Assembly (NCBI GenBank): GCA_009792885.1
Contig: WMCF01000080.1
Span: 1,301,139-1,365,138, forward strand
Reading direction: 5' to 3'
DNA length: 64,000 nt
From: Eremophila alpestris peregrina
Lineage: Eukaryota > Chordata > Aves > Passeriformes > Alaudidae
The translations under genes and the position numbers were made by a program. This document shows, in pieces, positions 1 to 11,900 of the stretch; the stretch's first letter is position 1; every line of letters starts with the position of its first letter. The notes beneath the pieces are model-generated. The model saw only the letters and a list, made by a program, of their open reading frames with translations. It was not told the DNA's origin and searched no databases.

Positions 1-3000
1 CAGTTTCTAAATACTTCTGAGTAAGGGGGCTGTTTCTGTAGTCTGATGGGTACACCAGACCTAAATTCACATTGTAATCTTCCCACTTTATAGACGTTGA
101 TGCTTTGGCCCATTTCCTCAAAACTATGCAAGAAACAAATTCATACTGTTATAAGACAGAGGCTGCCTGCCACTGTAATATCACTCCCTAAAGCGTCACT
201 TGCTTCATGATTTTTTACTAATTTGTTAGGCCCATTAACTAACACAGCCCTGTTCATATGTTCAGCTTTCATGCAAGTCTTCATTATATCAGATTTTGCT
301 GAGACTGTACTCTCAGCAAGCTTTGTCCTATATCAACAGCCAAAGAATTGAATGTCAATATTAAACACAATTTTTATATTGAATATACTGGGTTTTCCTA
401 ACCTGAATGCAAACATGACATTCCTAACAAGTGTTTTTCTCATGTCCTGTGACATTGTAGAGTTATTTTTAATATAGTGCTTCTTCTTTTCAGTGTCCAA
501 GGTCTTTTGAAGTATAGACAACTTTCAACTAATAAAATGCTAACAAAAAAGGCCATAAATTCTGATCAAATGCTTTATACTTCTTATACAAGTATTTCAA
601 CAGGATATTTGTTTCCTTTATTTTCTTCTGTTTTTCTTCTTTGCTTTCACAAATCATGTTTGGTGATAATGAAACGATATATTACACGTGCATGACCACA
701 GTCGTGTAGGAATCATGATCATGGATTAGTAAGGCTGTAAGGCTTTAGGAGTAGGTGAGGAGCAGGGGAAGTGTCACAGGTCCACATGTCCTTTAAAATA
801 AGAAATTGATGCAGTCTGTAGCAAATGGATGCATAACCATACTACAAAGAAATAAAAATAGCATGCTTGACAAATAAAGTACTCAGAGAGAGTACTTTAA
901 ACGTGCAGAAATTACTGTCCTTTAAATCTATGTAAAATTATGTCTGTCCTTTAAACAATACTTAGCACCAGAAATGAATACAAAGATATGATGTCAAAAG
1001 TGCATTCTCAAAGGTAAGCTTGCAAATAGAGATGAAGGTGACAAAATAGAAATTGTTAGGTTTACATTGAAACTTTTCTCTTATGGGCTCAGGAGCTTAA
1101 ATTCACATACCAATTTTAAAATTGTTGCAAACTCAGTCATTATAAATAACTTCAGTGCTTGTGTGAGTAATCTAGTATGTGGTCTACTATATCTTCTTTA
1201 CATATCTTCCCACAAGAAAAGATTTTCAATCTGTCTTTGACTTGAAATTTGGATTTGACTTGTAAAGGGTTTGGTAAACCGTAGTTACCCTCTTGGATTC
1301 AGCATTCAGTATTTCACTTTATCCTCTATACTCATAACAGCTTCAGTTTATATGCTGTGGTTTACTTTTTAGCCTCACATGCTTTTTTCAGGTACAAATC
1401 TTTTTTTTAATCCTATGAAATGTCTGTCTGTACCTTTTGTTTTCTTGTCAATTTCTCATCTATACAATTTATTGGGTTAATCATTATTCTTTTGTCTCTT
1501 TTTACTCACTCACCTGCTTCCTGTTTCTTCAAGGATCTCTTTTTTGACTCTATATTCTGTCATGCCCAGATGCTCAGTTTTGATTCAAGGATATAGAGGT
1601 ACTGCAGAATTAGGTCAGATTGGGCGAGCAGTTTTTGTAACAACATTAGCTTTGCTGCACAATGCAGTCGGAGGACCATATCTGACTCCAGGTAGTGAAG
1701 AAAAATGGACCAGTGTCTCATTCATGCATCATAGGAGAGGCTGACAATTATGTTGTGTCTTGTGCTTATAAAACCAGGGTGGCCCCAATGCTTATTTGGG
1801 GAATAGCCAGGTCTGATGTTACTAGCATCGGTCCCTCATGTTTTCAGTTAATTTCTTGATGACAAAACGCATCTGACTTGTGTTTTTATAAACTTAAAAA
1901 ATCCCTGCAGTTTATATATATATTTCTCTAAAATTCAAACCAAATTACAGATGATCTTGGAAAAGGTCAATTATCTTTTAATAAAAATGAGGCTCATATT
2001 AGCACTTCCGTTTTTTTCTCAGAAAGCACAAGGAAATATTGTATTCAATACTAATATTTTCCTACTAAATCTATCAAATACGTAGGTATCACAGAAGTAT
2101 CAGTGGAAAAACAATTATCATTCAAATACTACTTTCTTAGTGAGACTCAATGATGTTTTTCAACATATTTTCTTTTCAGAAAGAGCATTATAATTATTTT
2201 AATGCCATTTACTTTTATTTATCTTTAGATTATCCAGCTAGTATTTCCATTGCAACTCAAAGAGTTCCAGGTCTAGCAGAAATCAGCAGTATTCTTCCTC
2301 TGACCTTTTAAAAATATAGATTTCTCATCTAAGAACACATATCACATACCACATGGTATATATCAAGCAAAGAAAGCAAGAAAAATATGATTGTTTGTAT
2401 TCTTTTTCTCCAGATATAATTTTCAAAATAAAATTTAATTTTCAAATGACAGGATTTTTTTATACTTAACCATTTTTTGCATTCCTAGGATATCAGCCAA
2501 TGTATCTCACCTTGTGGTGAAATGAAAAGTTACATTGAATAAAGCTTTTTAATTCAGGTCAGCCCTTTAAAAGGCACTGAATCTTCTTAACATCTACTAT
2601 TTTATAGTAAAGGCAATGCATCTTTAAGTAATTTGTAAGTGTGTTATATCTGCCACCATAGTTGAGAGCTTTCCTTCAGCAGATACCTAGCTGCAAGCTT
2701 TAGATTTCAACCAGCTGTCATCAATTAAATATTTTAATATTGAGGGAAATTAACTTTTAAATCAATATCAAAGATGAGAAAAAAATAAAAAAAAGCCCTT
2801 CTCTCTAGCCAGAGCAGGAGATGTCAATGTATAATTTGTCATTTTCTAATTCAACTCTCTCCATTTGGTTTTGATTTAGCACAAGACCTCGGAAACCAGA
2901 GCCGGCATCCACACTCAAGAACTGTTTTAAATTATGTGCAGCAAGATTTTAAACACATTAACAACAAGAACAAGCTGTCCTCATACTAACTGGTCCTGCT

Positions 3001-3544
3001 TTGTTCTTGATTGTGGAAAATGTCACTTTAACTGCCCTCTAATTTGTTTCAGATAGCTACTGCACCAGCAGCTGCCTAGGCATAGGATTAAACACACATG
3101 AAAATACTATCTTTCCACACAAATTATTAGCAGCGAGAAAAGCTATAAAATCTCTTTTGGAAAATTATTTTTTCTTTTCCTTTTTTTTCTATTTTCTTAT
3201 TAAAGTTCAGTTCCCCATGTTCTTTTCTGAAGTCTTTCTTCATCCAATTCTTTAAAAAGTACTTGAAAGGAATTAAAAATACAAAATAGCCTGGTTTTCT
3301 AATAGAGATGTAGTTTTGATGTTTTGCTCTTGTTTGAAAAGTTGGCACATAAACTTGAATGAGCTGAGAATCTATCATGATATAAAATTCATCAGAATTA
3401 AGGCAAATTCGTAGTAGTTGTAAGAACCAAAAATAAAGATATGACAAAGGATAATCTAGCAGGGTCACATACTTTCAGATATTTCAGGGAACACATACAG
3501 AATGCATAATTTCAAAATTATCATATTCAGGCAACTAATGACAG
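1..3544. other. Unique AT-rich non-coding DNA, no gene seen
   Basis: I see no recognisable repeat or exon here. The open frames are short (up to 113 codons, at 3127-3468 minus) and give AT-driven proteins rich in K, F, I and S with no recognisable domain. The 66-codon frame at 1544-1744 plus is more balanced in composition but matches nothing I know and has no splice or promoter context. The stretch is probably intronic or intergenic background. Confidence 0.7.
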
Positions 3545-3765
3545 GAGGAGAGGACACAGACTCAAGCAGAGCCAGGGGAGATTCAGGCTGGGCAGCAGGA
3601 GTAATTTGTTCTTGGAAAGGGTTGCTAAACATTAGAATGGACTGCCCAGAAGGGTGGTAGAATCCAAGTTGCTGGAAGTGTGCAAAAAAACAACTGGACA
3701 AGGCACTTAGTGCATGGTCTTGTTGACATGGTTGGACTAAATTATCTCAGATCTTTTCCAGCATA
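3545..3765 (+). mobile_element. CR1 LINE, 3' terminal fragment (sense)
   Basis: This is a 5'-truncated copy holding only the end of a CR1 element. It has the characteristic block 'gggttgctaaacattagaatggactgcccag', seen here at about 3617-3647, then a 'ggtggtagaat..' segment, a 'ggacaaggcacttagtgcatgg' type segment and the near-terminal 'ggttggactaaattatctcag' motif at about 3731-3751. These match, in order, the 3' end of avian CR1 as I know it. The terminal octamer repeat is not clear, so the last few bases are decayed. No coding capacity remains. A short 5'-truncated copy is the usual product of incomplete target-primed reverse transcription. The boundaries are approximate to about 20 bases. 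Confidence 0.8.
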
Positions 3766-4279
3766 AATACAAAGGGAGCAGAGAAATTGTTTTAATTGCA
3801 GTCATTTTCCAAAAATTGCCTTTAATGTCATATCTCTGATGTCATTGACATTCCTCAGCGCAGCTCTTTCTGTGATATATATTGGGGATGTGTAAGCATC
3901 TAACATTTTTGTGAACAAGGGTGACAAGGGAAAACCTAGGTACTTTTTCTGTGATTGTAGAAAGGATTCTTGGTGACTCGTTCACTATAAAAAGAAACTT
4001 GAACTACTCTTAGTTTCATCCCTGGGAAGTGCTGGAAGATTTGCTGCTGGTGATGTTGTCCCTATATATGCAAGTTTTCCCTTTATTCCATTTCATTGAA
4101 GTAGTCTGCCACATACTTGCAACTCAATAATTTCATACCCTTTAAAAAAAAGGTTTGCTTTTTACTGTTTCCTAAAACAAGCAGTTGCTCAACAAAGGAG
4201 ACAGGTTGATGACAGGCTTGTGTCTCCCCCAGAGGTTTCAGAGTGTGTGGAAGGTAACTTCCTGACACAGTTGGTAATT
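3766..4279. other. Spacer between two CR1 pieces, no gene seen
   Basis: This is unique sequence with no recognisable repeat. The only open frame above 60 codons (4083-4268 minus) has no recognisable content. Confidence 0.6.
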
Positions 4280-5535
4280 GAGCCTACCAGGGCTGTTCCC
4301 ACCTAGATCTGCTGTTTATGAACAGAGAAAGTCTTGTGGGAGATGTGGTGGTCAGAGACAGACTTGGACACAATGAATGTGAACTGAGATTTCAGTTCTG
4401 GGTGAAATAAAAAAGGGGGTCAACAAAACCCCTGCTTTGGACTTCTGGAGGGTTGTCTTTGACCTGCTGAAGTGAGTGGTTTGGAGAGTCCCATGGGAAA
4501 GAGTCCTTGAAAACAAAGGGGATCAGGAAGACTGGACACACTTCAAGAAGGAAATATTAAAGATGCAGGGGTGGGCTGTCCTTTATGTGCTTACTAACAA
4601 GCCAGCATGGAAGAAAAGCCATCTGGCTGAATAGGGAGCTTTTGTTGCCACTCAGGGGGGAAAAAGAGAATTTATGAGATTTGGAAGAAGGGGCAGACTT
4701 ATCAAGTGTGTAGCGATGTCAGTAGATCACATAGAGACAAAATTGGAGAGGCAAAAGTTCAGCTCTACGTGGCAATCACTGTAAAAGATAATAAAACTTA
4801 TTTTTGTAAATACACCAAAAACAAAAGGTGTTTTTATAAGCATATTAACAACAAAAGAAGGGCCAAGGAAAATCTCCAGTCTCTGTTGGACATTGTGTGG
4901 AGCATTGTCACTAAGGATGAGGAAGAGTTTGAGGTACTTAATGCCTTTGTCTCAGTCTTTTTAACAGCAAGACCTCAGCTCCTTGACCTAGATGACGGGA
5001 GGCAATAGATAGGGACCTGCCACTTTGAAAATCCTGACTCTATAGGGTTGGCTAAGATACACCCAAAGGTGCTGAGGGAGCTGGCAGAAGGGCTCACTAA
5101 GCCCTTCTCCATCATTTATCATCAGTCCTGGTTAACTGGAGAACTCCCAGATGAGTGGAGGTTGGCCAGTGTGAGGCCCACAAACAAGAAGTGTGGGAAG
5201 GAGGACCCAGGAAACTACTGGCCTGACCTTGGTGCCAGGGAAGGTTATGGAACAGATTATCCTAAGTGTGTGATGTGGCACATACTGTAAAACCAGGGGA
5301 TCAGGCCCAGCCAGCAGGGATTTAGGAAGAGCGAGTCCTGCCTGGCCACTCTGATGTCATTTTATGGCCAGGTTGGATGAGGAAAAGGCTGTGATTTTTG
5401 TCTACCTGAACTTCAGTGAAGCCTTCAATAGAGTTTCCCACAGATTCTCTTGGAAAAGCTGACAGCTCATGGTTTGGACAGATGTTCTCTTTGCTGTGTT
5501 AAAAACTGGATGGCTGGGCCCAGATAGTTTTGATG
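4280..5535 (+). mobile_element. CR1 LINE, internal ORF2 fragment (endonuclease end to early RT)
   Basis: In a full CR1, ORF2 encodes an AP-type endonuclease followed by a reverse transcriptase. Read in order, this copy holds the end of the endonuclease domain (about 4295-4395), the linker rich in W and K (about 4430-4760), the 'NNKRRAKENLQSLLD' type segment (about 4840-4900) and the start of RT. The RT part is in the 80-codon frame at 5048-5290 and contains a KIHPKVLRELAEGL block and an SWLTGELPDEWR block. RT then continues in another frame to about 5535. The conserved GHSDHE of the endonuclease reads GHNECE here, so two motif residues are lost. Stops and frameshifts break the frame throughout, so it is a dead pseudogene-like copy. 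Unlike most CR1 copies it also lacks the 3' end. Confidence 0.88.
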
Positions 5536-8500
5536 ATATTACCAAGAGGTTCATTGTTTTGGTCTCTTGAAAAATTAACTACTTGCAAGTATCTCAGTTT
5601 TGTTACCATATTAACTATGAGTATTAAGTAGGGTATTTGTATGAAGTAAAAGCTTTATTGTGTTGAAAAAGTATTAGGAAATCTTCAGGAATTTGAGCCT
5701 GCTGCCATATTGACCAAAAAATTATTTTTTAGGTTGGGTTAAGATTTGGTCATGATTTAACTGTGCTCCAGAGTAGCTGCCAGGAGGCATTGATTGCCAC
5801 ATACACAGGTGATGACAGCTGCCTGCTGTTAGCATTTTGAGAGAAGGTGGGGGCAGCCACTCGTTAGGAATCAAGAAGTGTCTAAATTGCCTTTTGATTT
5901 GGGATCATTAAGAAAGCCTCAGGGTATTTGCAAATTTGAATTTGAATAGTCTACAAAGTGTTTAGGGTATAAAAGAAACCTCTTAAAATTAGATTCTCCT
6001 TCATGAATGAATACTAACTACTAGAGTGTGCTTGAGAGCTGGATCATCAGCTTATACACCTGTGGAGAGGCAGCTACATACTTCAGAGTGAACAAACACC
6101 TTGGATTTATTTCAGATAACAGACACATGCAGGTTCTCTTTGTTCTGACCACCTATTCCTTAAGCTTTGTGATTTGTGTTTGACGCTGATTCAGTGCTGT
6201 ATTTTTTTTACAGAAAACTGAATTAAAATATTAATTTTGTTTTGGGCAATGGAGGGTAAGCAAAATCAAAATGAAGGGATGTCTTTCTGCATATCCAATT
6301 TGATATATTTTTCAGACTAATTCCACTCAACTTTTGTAGGTTTCTTATTTAATGTCTGTGTTCCTCAGGCTCTTCAAATAATAGTTTCCTTTGTAAATGA
6401 ATTCCTTTTTCTGTTCCCTAAAGAATCTGTGTCTTTTCCTAGCACACTTCCTGAAGGAAATTTACTTGGAGCACTTCCTATTTTTTTTTCTTTTCCACTT
6501 TCCTTCTTCATGGTATTGGAGGTATTTAACACGTTTAAACTAAAGAAGTTATTTTAAAGCTTCAATATTTTTTCCTCTCTTGGAGTTGAAAAGGGTATTA
6601 TTTTCCTAGATCTATGTCCTTCTAGTTGCCAGTTGGAGTTTGGCTTCAGCCTGCAGCCCCACTTCCTGTCCTGAACACTGGACCATAGAGCAGTGGCTGG
6701 GCTTCAGCGGTGCGGGTCTGCGTAACTCTGTAAAACACTTTGCTCTGCAGGTTTTCATTCCAATATCCCTGGCCAAGTACTGAGTTTAGAACTCAGTGAA
6801 CAAGGAGCTTGGCTGCAGTTTTGTGGTCTGGATCACACTCCTTGCCAGTTGAAATTTATTCATATCTCAAGAGTGGAGATCTTCCTGGAAATAAGCCAGA
6901 GATCTGTTCTTCCCTGAGGGGAGATAATGGTAAAACAGGGGCTGTATCAGGATTAAAAGTGATAATTTTATCACTGAGTGTCTCTCTGGCTAAATTCTAC
7001 TCAAAAAAATCTGAGTTAGAAAGGGATAAAACATCTCCCCTTTTTTTCTTCATGGCTGGCATCAATACTGCTTAAGAATTTCAGAGAACGAGTTGCAAAG
7101 CAGGGATAAGGCTTTTCAACTTTGAGAGCTTGTCTTTCATCTTTTACAATTCCTTCTGTTTGAGGGCCATGTGTGAGCTATCCTGTTACTTTTTGGAGAT
7201 CACAGGCTTCTCTGGTGTCTTTTCAGTAAGAAGGTAGTCAGATTAGAAAGGTTAGGAAATATTAGGAGACATCATCTCCTACATCTTCTATCCTGGGAAC
7301 TTGATAGAAAAAGAATCTCTCCTTTCTGTAAAGAAAGCTGTCAGCACCAGCCCCAGAACCTGGATCTAAAGAAACACAATCATTTTCTCAAGTGGGGAAA
7401 AAGCCACTTTTTTTTTTTTTTTTTCGGTTTTCTCCATAAAATATTAGAGGAACAATCCTCCAGAAGTAGATGCACAGGGACTTAACGGAAGAAAGTTGCT
7501 TCAGGGAATGGGATGAAATATGGACAAGATTTTCACTCCAGAAATTGAATTTTTGGTATGAATTATTAGCCATTTTTAATATAGTTTTCAATCAAACAGG
7601 ATTATATTTCATTTAGCAATGGTCTAAATCCCTCAGTCTTTAATAACACTATTAAGTTGTTTCCATGGAGTTGCTGTGGAAGCCAGACCTGAGACTTCTA
7701 ATGTTATGCTCTAACTAAAATATTACTATATTTTTGAAAGAACTGCCACATCAAGATTTTGCGTATGTCCATATATGTGCACCTTTCCCTTTAAAATCTT
7801 ATCTGACTTCTGAGTAAGCCTGATTTGATCTCTGATGCTCCAGTTTTACCAGGCTGTATGTCTTATACATGAACTGTAAAGGAGAAGTAATATTTCTCCT
7901 ATGAAACCTGGGAGAGATCTTTGAGGCCAAGCCATGTCTCCAAGCATGGAATTTGTTCAGGTGGTTTGATGCTAGCTGCTATGTGCTGTTTTGACGTTAT
8001 TTTGAAAAGTTTTTCTCACTTCCAGAGTAAAAATAGAAATGTAGATTCATTCATTGACTGTTCTGAAACACAAAGAATCAAGTTCTGTCCTTAATTACAC
8101 CCTTACAAGTCCAGGGTAAATTCACTGAAGCCAGTTCAGTTAATTTGGGTATCTTCCAGATGTAAGAACCCCATCTTCATCTCATTCTTTAGAAATACTT
8201 GTGCTTTAACAGGCACCCACCATGACAGAAAAAAATAGTTATTCGTCTTTGAATGACCACATAAAAACCAAGAGTGTTTCTGGTTTGTGTGTTCCAAGTG
8301 TAAATCAGTTTTCACTTTGATTTTTAAGAATAGTTTCCCAACATTGCAGTTTACCAAAGAGACCACAGGGATTACTTTTGCCAAAAAATTGAATTATATT
8401 CTTGTTTCCCTCATTCTGTTCCATCTTTGTATGCTGATTCTTGACAATAAAACAATACCTTCCACGGTGTTACTTAATCATGACTTAGATATCAAATTCA

Positions 8501-8699
8501 GCATTATTTTTCTTTTATTTTTGATCTTCTTTTGGTAAACTTCCATTTTATCTACCAGTAGAAACATTCTGCTGCACATTTCAGTAGTAGACTGTCTTTT
8601 TTTTTTTCAAAATGCGAAGCTTGCAGAAATTGGCTTCTATAACCCATGTTCTACTGATAGAGCAAAAATATTTTACAAATTCTAACTGAAGATCAAAAT
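5536..8699. other. Unique non-coding DNA, no gene seen
   Basis: I see no recognisable repeat beyond a homopolymer. A GC-richer patch at about 6620-6800 includes an 88-codon frame running 6809-7075, but its translation matches no family I know. The frames at 8136-8384 (minus) and 8287-8538 (plus) overlap on opposite strands, which argues against either being coding. Confidence 0.65.
7408..7424. repeat. Poly-T tract (17 T)
   Basis: An uninterrupted run of 17 T. No LINE or SINE body is attached on either side, so I treat it as a simple homopolymer rather than a retroposon tail. Confidence 0.9.
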
Positions 8700-8962
8700 G
8701 AATAGAATTGTAGCATCACCGAAGAATTTTGATTTGAAACAACTTCTAGTGATTTTCTAGTTTCATTCCCTTCTCACAACAGAGCCACCTTAAATTTCTT
8801 TTATGTTTTGTGCTTCAGGTTGCCCTCTTTTGGACTTTCCACTTTTTCAACATTTCTTATATACTTGGATGCAGTACTCCTGATGTAGTCCATTAAGGAT
8901 TGAACAGAATAATAATTTCTGTCTTATATTTGGGTTTTGTGGATAACTTTTTGACATGTTGT
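8700..8962 (-). mobile_element. Ancient CR1 relic, 3' region (antisense)
   Basis: This is a strongly diverged antisense CR1. At about 8820-8890 the order of words (gccctcttttggac, then ttcaacatttctt, then gcagtactcctgatgtagtcc) parallels the antisense 3' region of old amniote CR1 families. In those families the matching words are 'ctctggactctctcc', 'tgtccacatctttc' and 'caatactccagttgaggcc'. At about 8900-8935 the string aacagaataataatttctgtctt matches the following 'gagtagagcggaagaattacttc' type segment. At about 8735-8770, 'aacttctagtgattttctagtttcattccc' resembles the terminal 'ggtcatctagtccaatcccc' segment. An internal deletion separates the two parts. No coding content is left. Divergence is high, so the call rests on word order rather than identity. 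Confidence 0.6.
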
Positions 8963-11900
8963 CACTAGCTTCTGGAATGCTGGCTTGGAGCTTGGGAGTT
9001 CAGGATAGATTACTGGTTATTTAAAGCTGCCATTGTTCCAATTAGTCCAAAATGACTAAGATAATTGACCAGAGATAAAGAATTACCTGTTGCAGTGATG
9101 AAGCAAATATACATTTTGCTATGTCAACAGCTGCTAAAGTTTGAGTCTATGATAGGTTCCCTCAAAGTCAGTATCAGATGTATTTTGATGTTCTTTTTCA
9201 TCTTGAATGTTTCCTAGTCAGTAGCATACATTTTTTTTCATTCCAAGTTTCATGGAAAATTTTCTGCAATTAAAATTATTGAGATAGTTACTGAAACATT
9301 GTGTGCTGTCATACCCACAATTTTACTCTCATGTACAAAAACACAAATATATTACAAAGTGCCATGGAACTCCTTCTTCTGCACAAGTGTAGTCACGATG
9401 TAAGATTTTCAAAGTAAAAATGACAATTTCTTTCCACACTGATTGAGCAGTAAGAAATAGAAGTAGGAATGTTACAGTTTTTCACATAATTTTAACCAGA
9501 CCTCTTTAACTTACTAATCTGAGGTATTAAGACTTAGGGACTAGAATAATCTTCTCTCCCAAAGGCTAATTATTTTCAATAAGGTGCTCACAATGCATCA
9601 TTATTAATATATATATTTTAATAGTCATAAAGTCAGAAATTAATCTTTTTATCAGTGTTATCTAACTAAAAGTAGAACTCCTATAATTTTCATACTTAAA
9701 TCTTCATAACCAAGGCTTCTGGAGGATACACAGTAGTGCTTACTACTTTAATGAATGGAAGCTTAAGATAAAAAAGGTCATCTGACTTACCATTTAATAA
9801 AATTATCTACAGAGGGCTAATATAAGGAAATGGGAAGGTTTTCTGGAAGCTTGCCAGTATTCAATAGCCTGGCCTAGCTTTGATTCTGGTGAAAAATGTA
9901 TTTCAATTTCAAACTGACTTAATTTTGAATCTAGAACCAGTATCTCAATCATTAAATAATTTGAAATTGTCTGTGGCTATAGTGTCTCTGGCATACTGTT
10001 CATCTTTCAGAAGGAGTTTTTCTACTATAATATCGTACACACATTCATTGCAGTTCTGACCTCCAGGACCTAATTCTGCCATTTCTGGCAGAAATAATCC
10101 CAAGCCAAATTCAAAAGGAAGGACTAATAGGCTTGTCAGATAATAATGGGTTGTTCCTTATTCACTCTCCAAACACAAATATTTTATTCTGGATTCCCTA
10201 TCATGTTTTCATATTTAGTGTAATTTCAAAATGAGCAGATATGATTTCTATTTCCAATGTACTTTCTAGGCTCCTCTACTGTAATCCTTTCTAATGACCT
10301 GCATTATTTTCTTCCTGTTGGTTTGAATATACCAAAGTATTTGAAAGAAAATCGAAAATGATGAGGTGGTGTTAACATTCAAACCTGAAAATATCCATTC
10401 AAACCTAAAAATATCCTCTTTAATTTAAAAAAAATTACTGTTTGGGCAGTGGAATGCTGTTTCAATGTATCTTGGTTTTATCACCTATAATGCTTCATGA
10501 ATTATTTAATTGTACTCACTTTCCAAATTAGAAACAATCTAAAATATTTAAAACACTAGTATATTATTAAAAAAATTAGCAGGCAAAGTGGCAAGCTGCT
10601 CACCAAAGCACACACTTAACAACTCTAGTTGTTCTCAGCCTGTGACAAAAATACTGAATAGGTGACGTTCTTTCAGAATAAAAGAAAGAAAAACTTGCAA
10701 AACCCTGGGCAGCCAATACTCCCAGTATATATCACATTTCAAAGGCTTCAGCTATTTATTTAGTTCAGATGGGGGGGATTTCTGTCTATTTCCACCTTTC
10801 CTTACTTTGAGTAATTTAATAGTAGCTGGCAGAATAGCAGTCTAATTCTTTGTTTATGTTTGTTTGTGAAGATCATACATTGCATCTGGAAGGTAAAGCC
10901 ATTGTGATCTGGCTGCAGCTGGGATCTCTACATAGAGAATATTGACTATTTTAACTTTTCATAAACCAGCTGGATAATAAGATATACAAGTAATAAGTAA
11001 AGTAAGGACTATAATTTGGCTCATGGACAAACCTGAGAACTAAACTTTAATTGGGTTTTGGTAATCTGAGTGGGAAAAAAAAGAAGACTTTGGAGATAAA
11101 GTGTGAAGTGTTTCCACCTTGTATTTCTGATTCATTAACACTGGGTATATGTACCTAAACGAATTAAAGTGCGTTTACTAATATAAATTTGAGGGGTTAT
11201 TTCTGGTCTTATTTCAAATTTGTTTTTGCTTGTATTTGAAATTTGATGTGTATGAAATTGCAATTTGTTGTAAAGAGAGGTGGAGCCTTTAGAGGCTGTT
11301 GTGTTCACAGCATACCTATTCCACCACGGCTAGAGGGAATGGAAAAATCATTACTGAATATTCAATGCTACTCCATTTTGCAGCAACTTGAAAAATGTTT
11401 GTAGAACACTATGGTAACATCGCTCCCCTGCATTTATCAGACCTCCATTTGAGAGGCTGTTCCTTACAGCATCAGAGAGAAACATTGGAAATAGTTTTGT
11501 GACTTAGCTGTGGGCATCAGTAGGTCATGATACAGCCTCAAAAGGACATGCTGAGAGAATCCCATCACAGAATAAGGTAAATCTCAATAGTATCAACATT
11601 GACCTGGAAGATATAACACTGTCTCTCTTCAGCTCCAGGTCCTCAGCTGATTAAGCTTGAAGTTCTTTTTCTTCCCCTGAAACTGGAGCACCTGCAAGGA
11701 AAATGTTGCAATAAACTGGCATCAAATACCAAGTACTCAGGTATGCAATGGCCTCCTGAGAGAGAAAAGACTTAGATTCAAAGCCATTCCCTGCTACAGT
11801 CTAATAAACTTCAAACATTTTCTGATTTCCAGAAAACAATTCTTGCCACTTGCTTAATGGGCCAACAGAGGAATAGGTCATCCAAGGACCAAGGTGAAAC

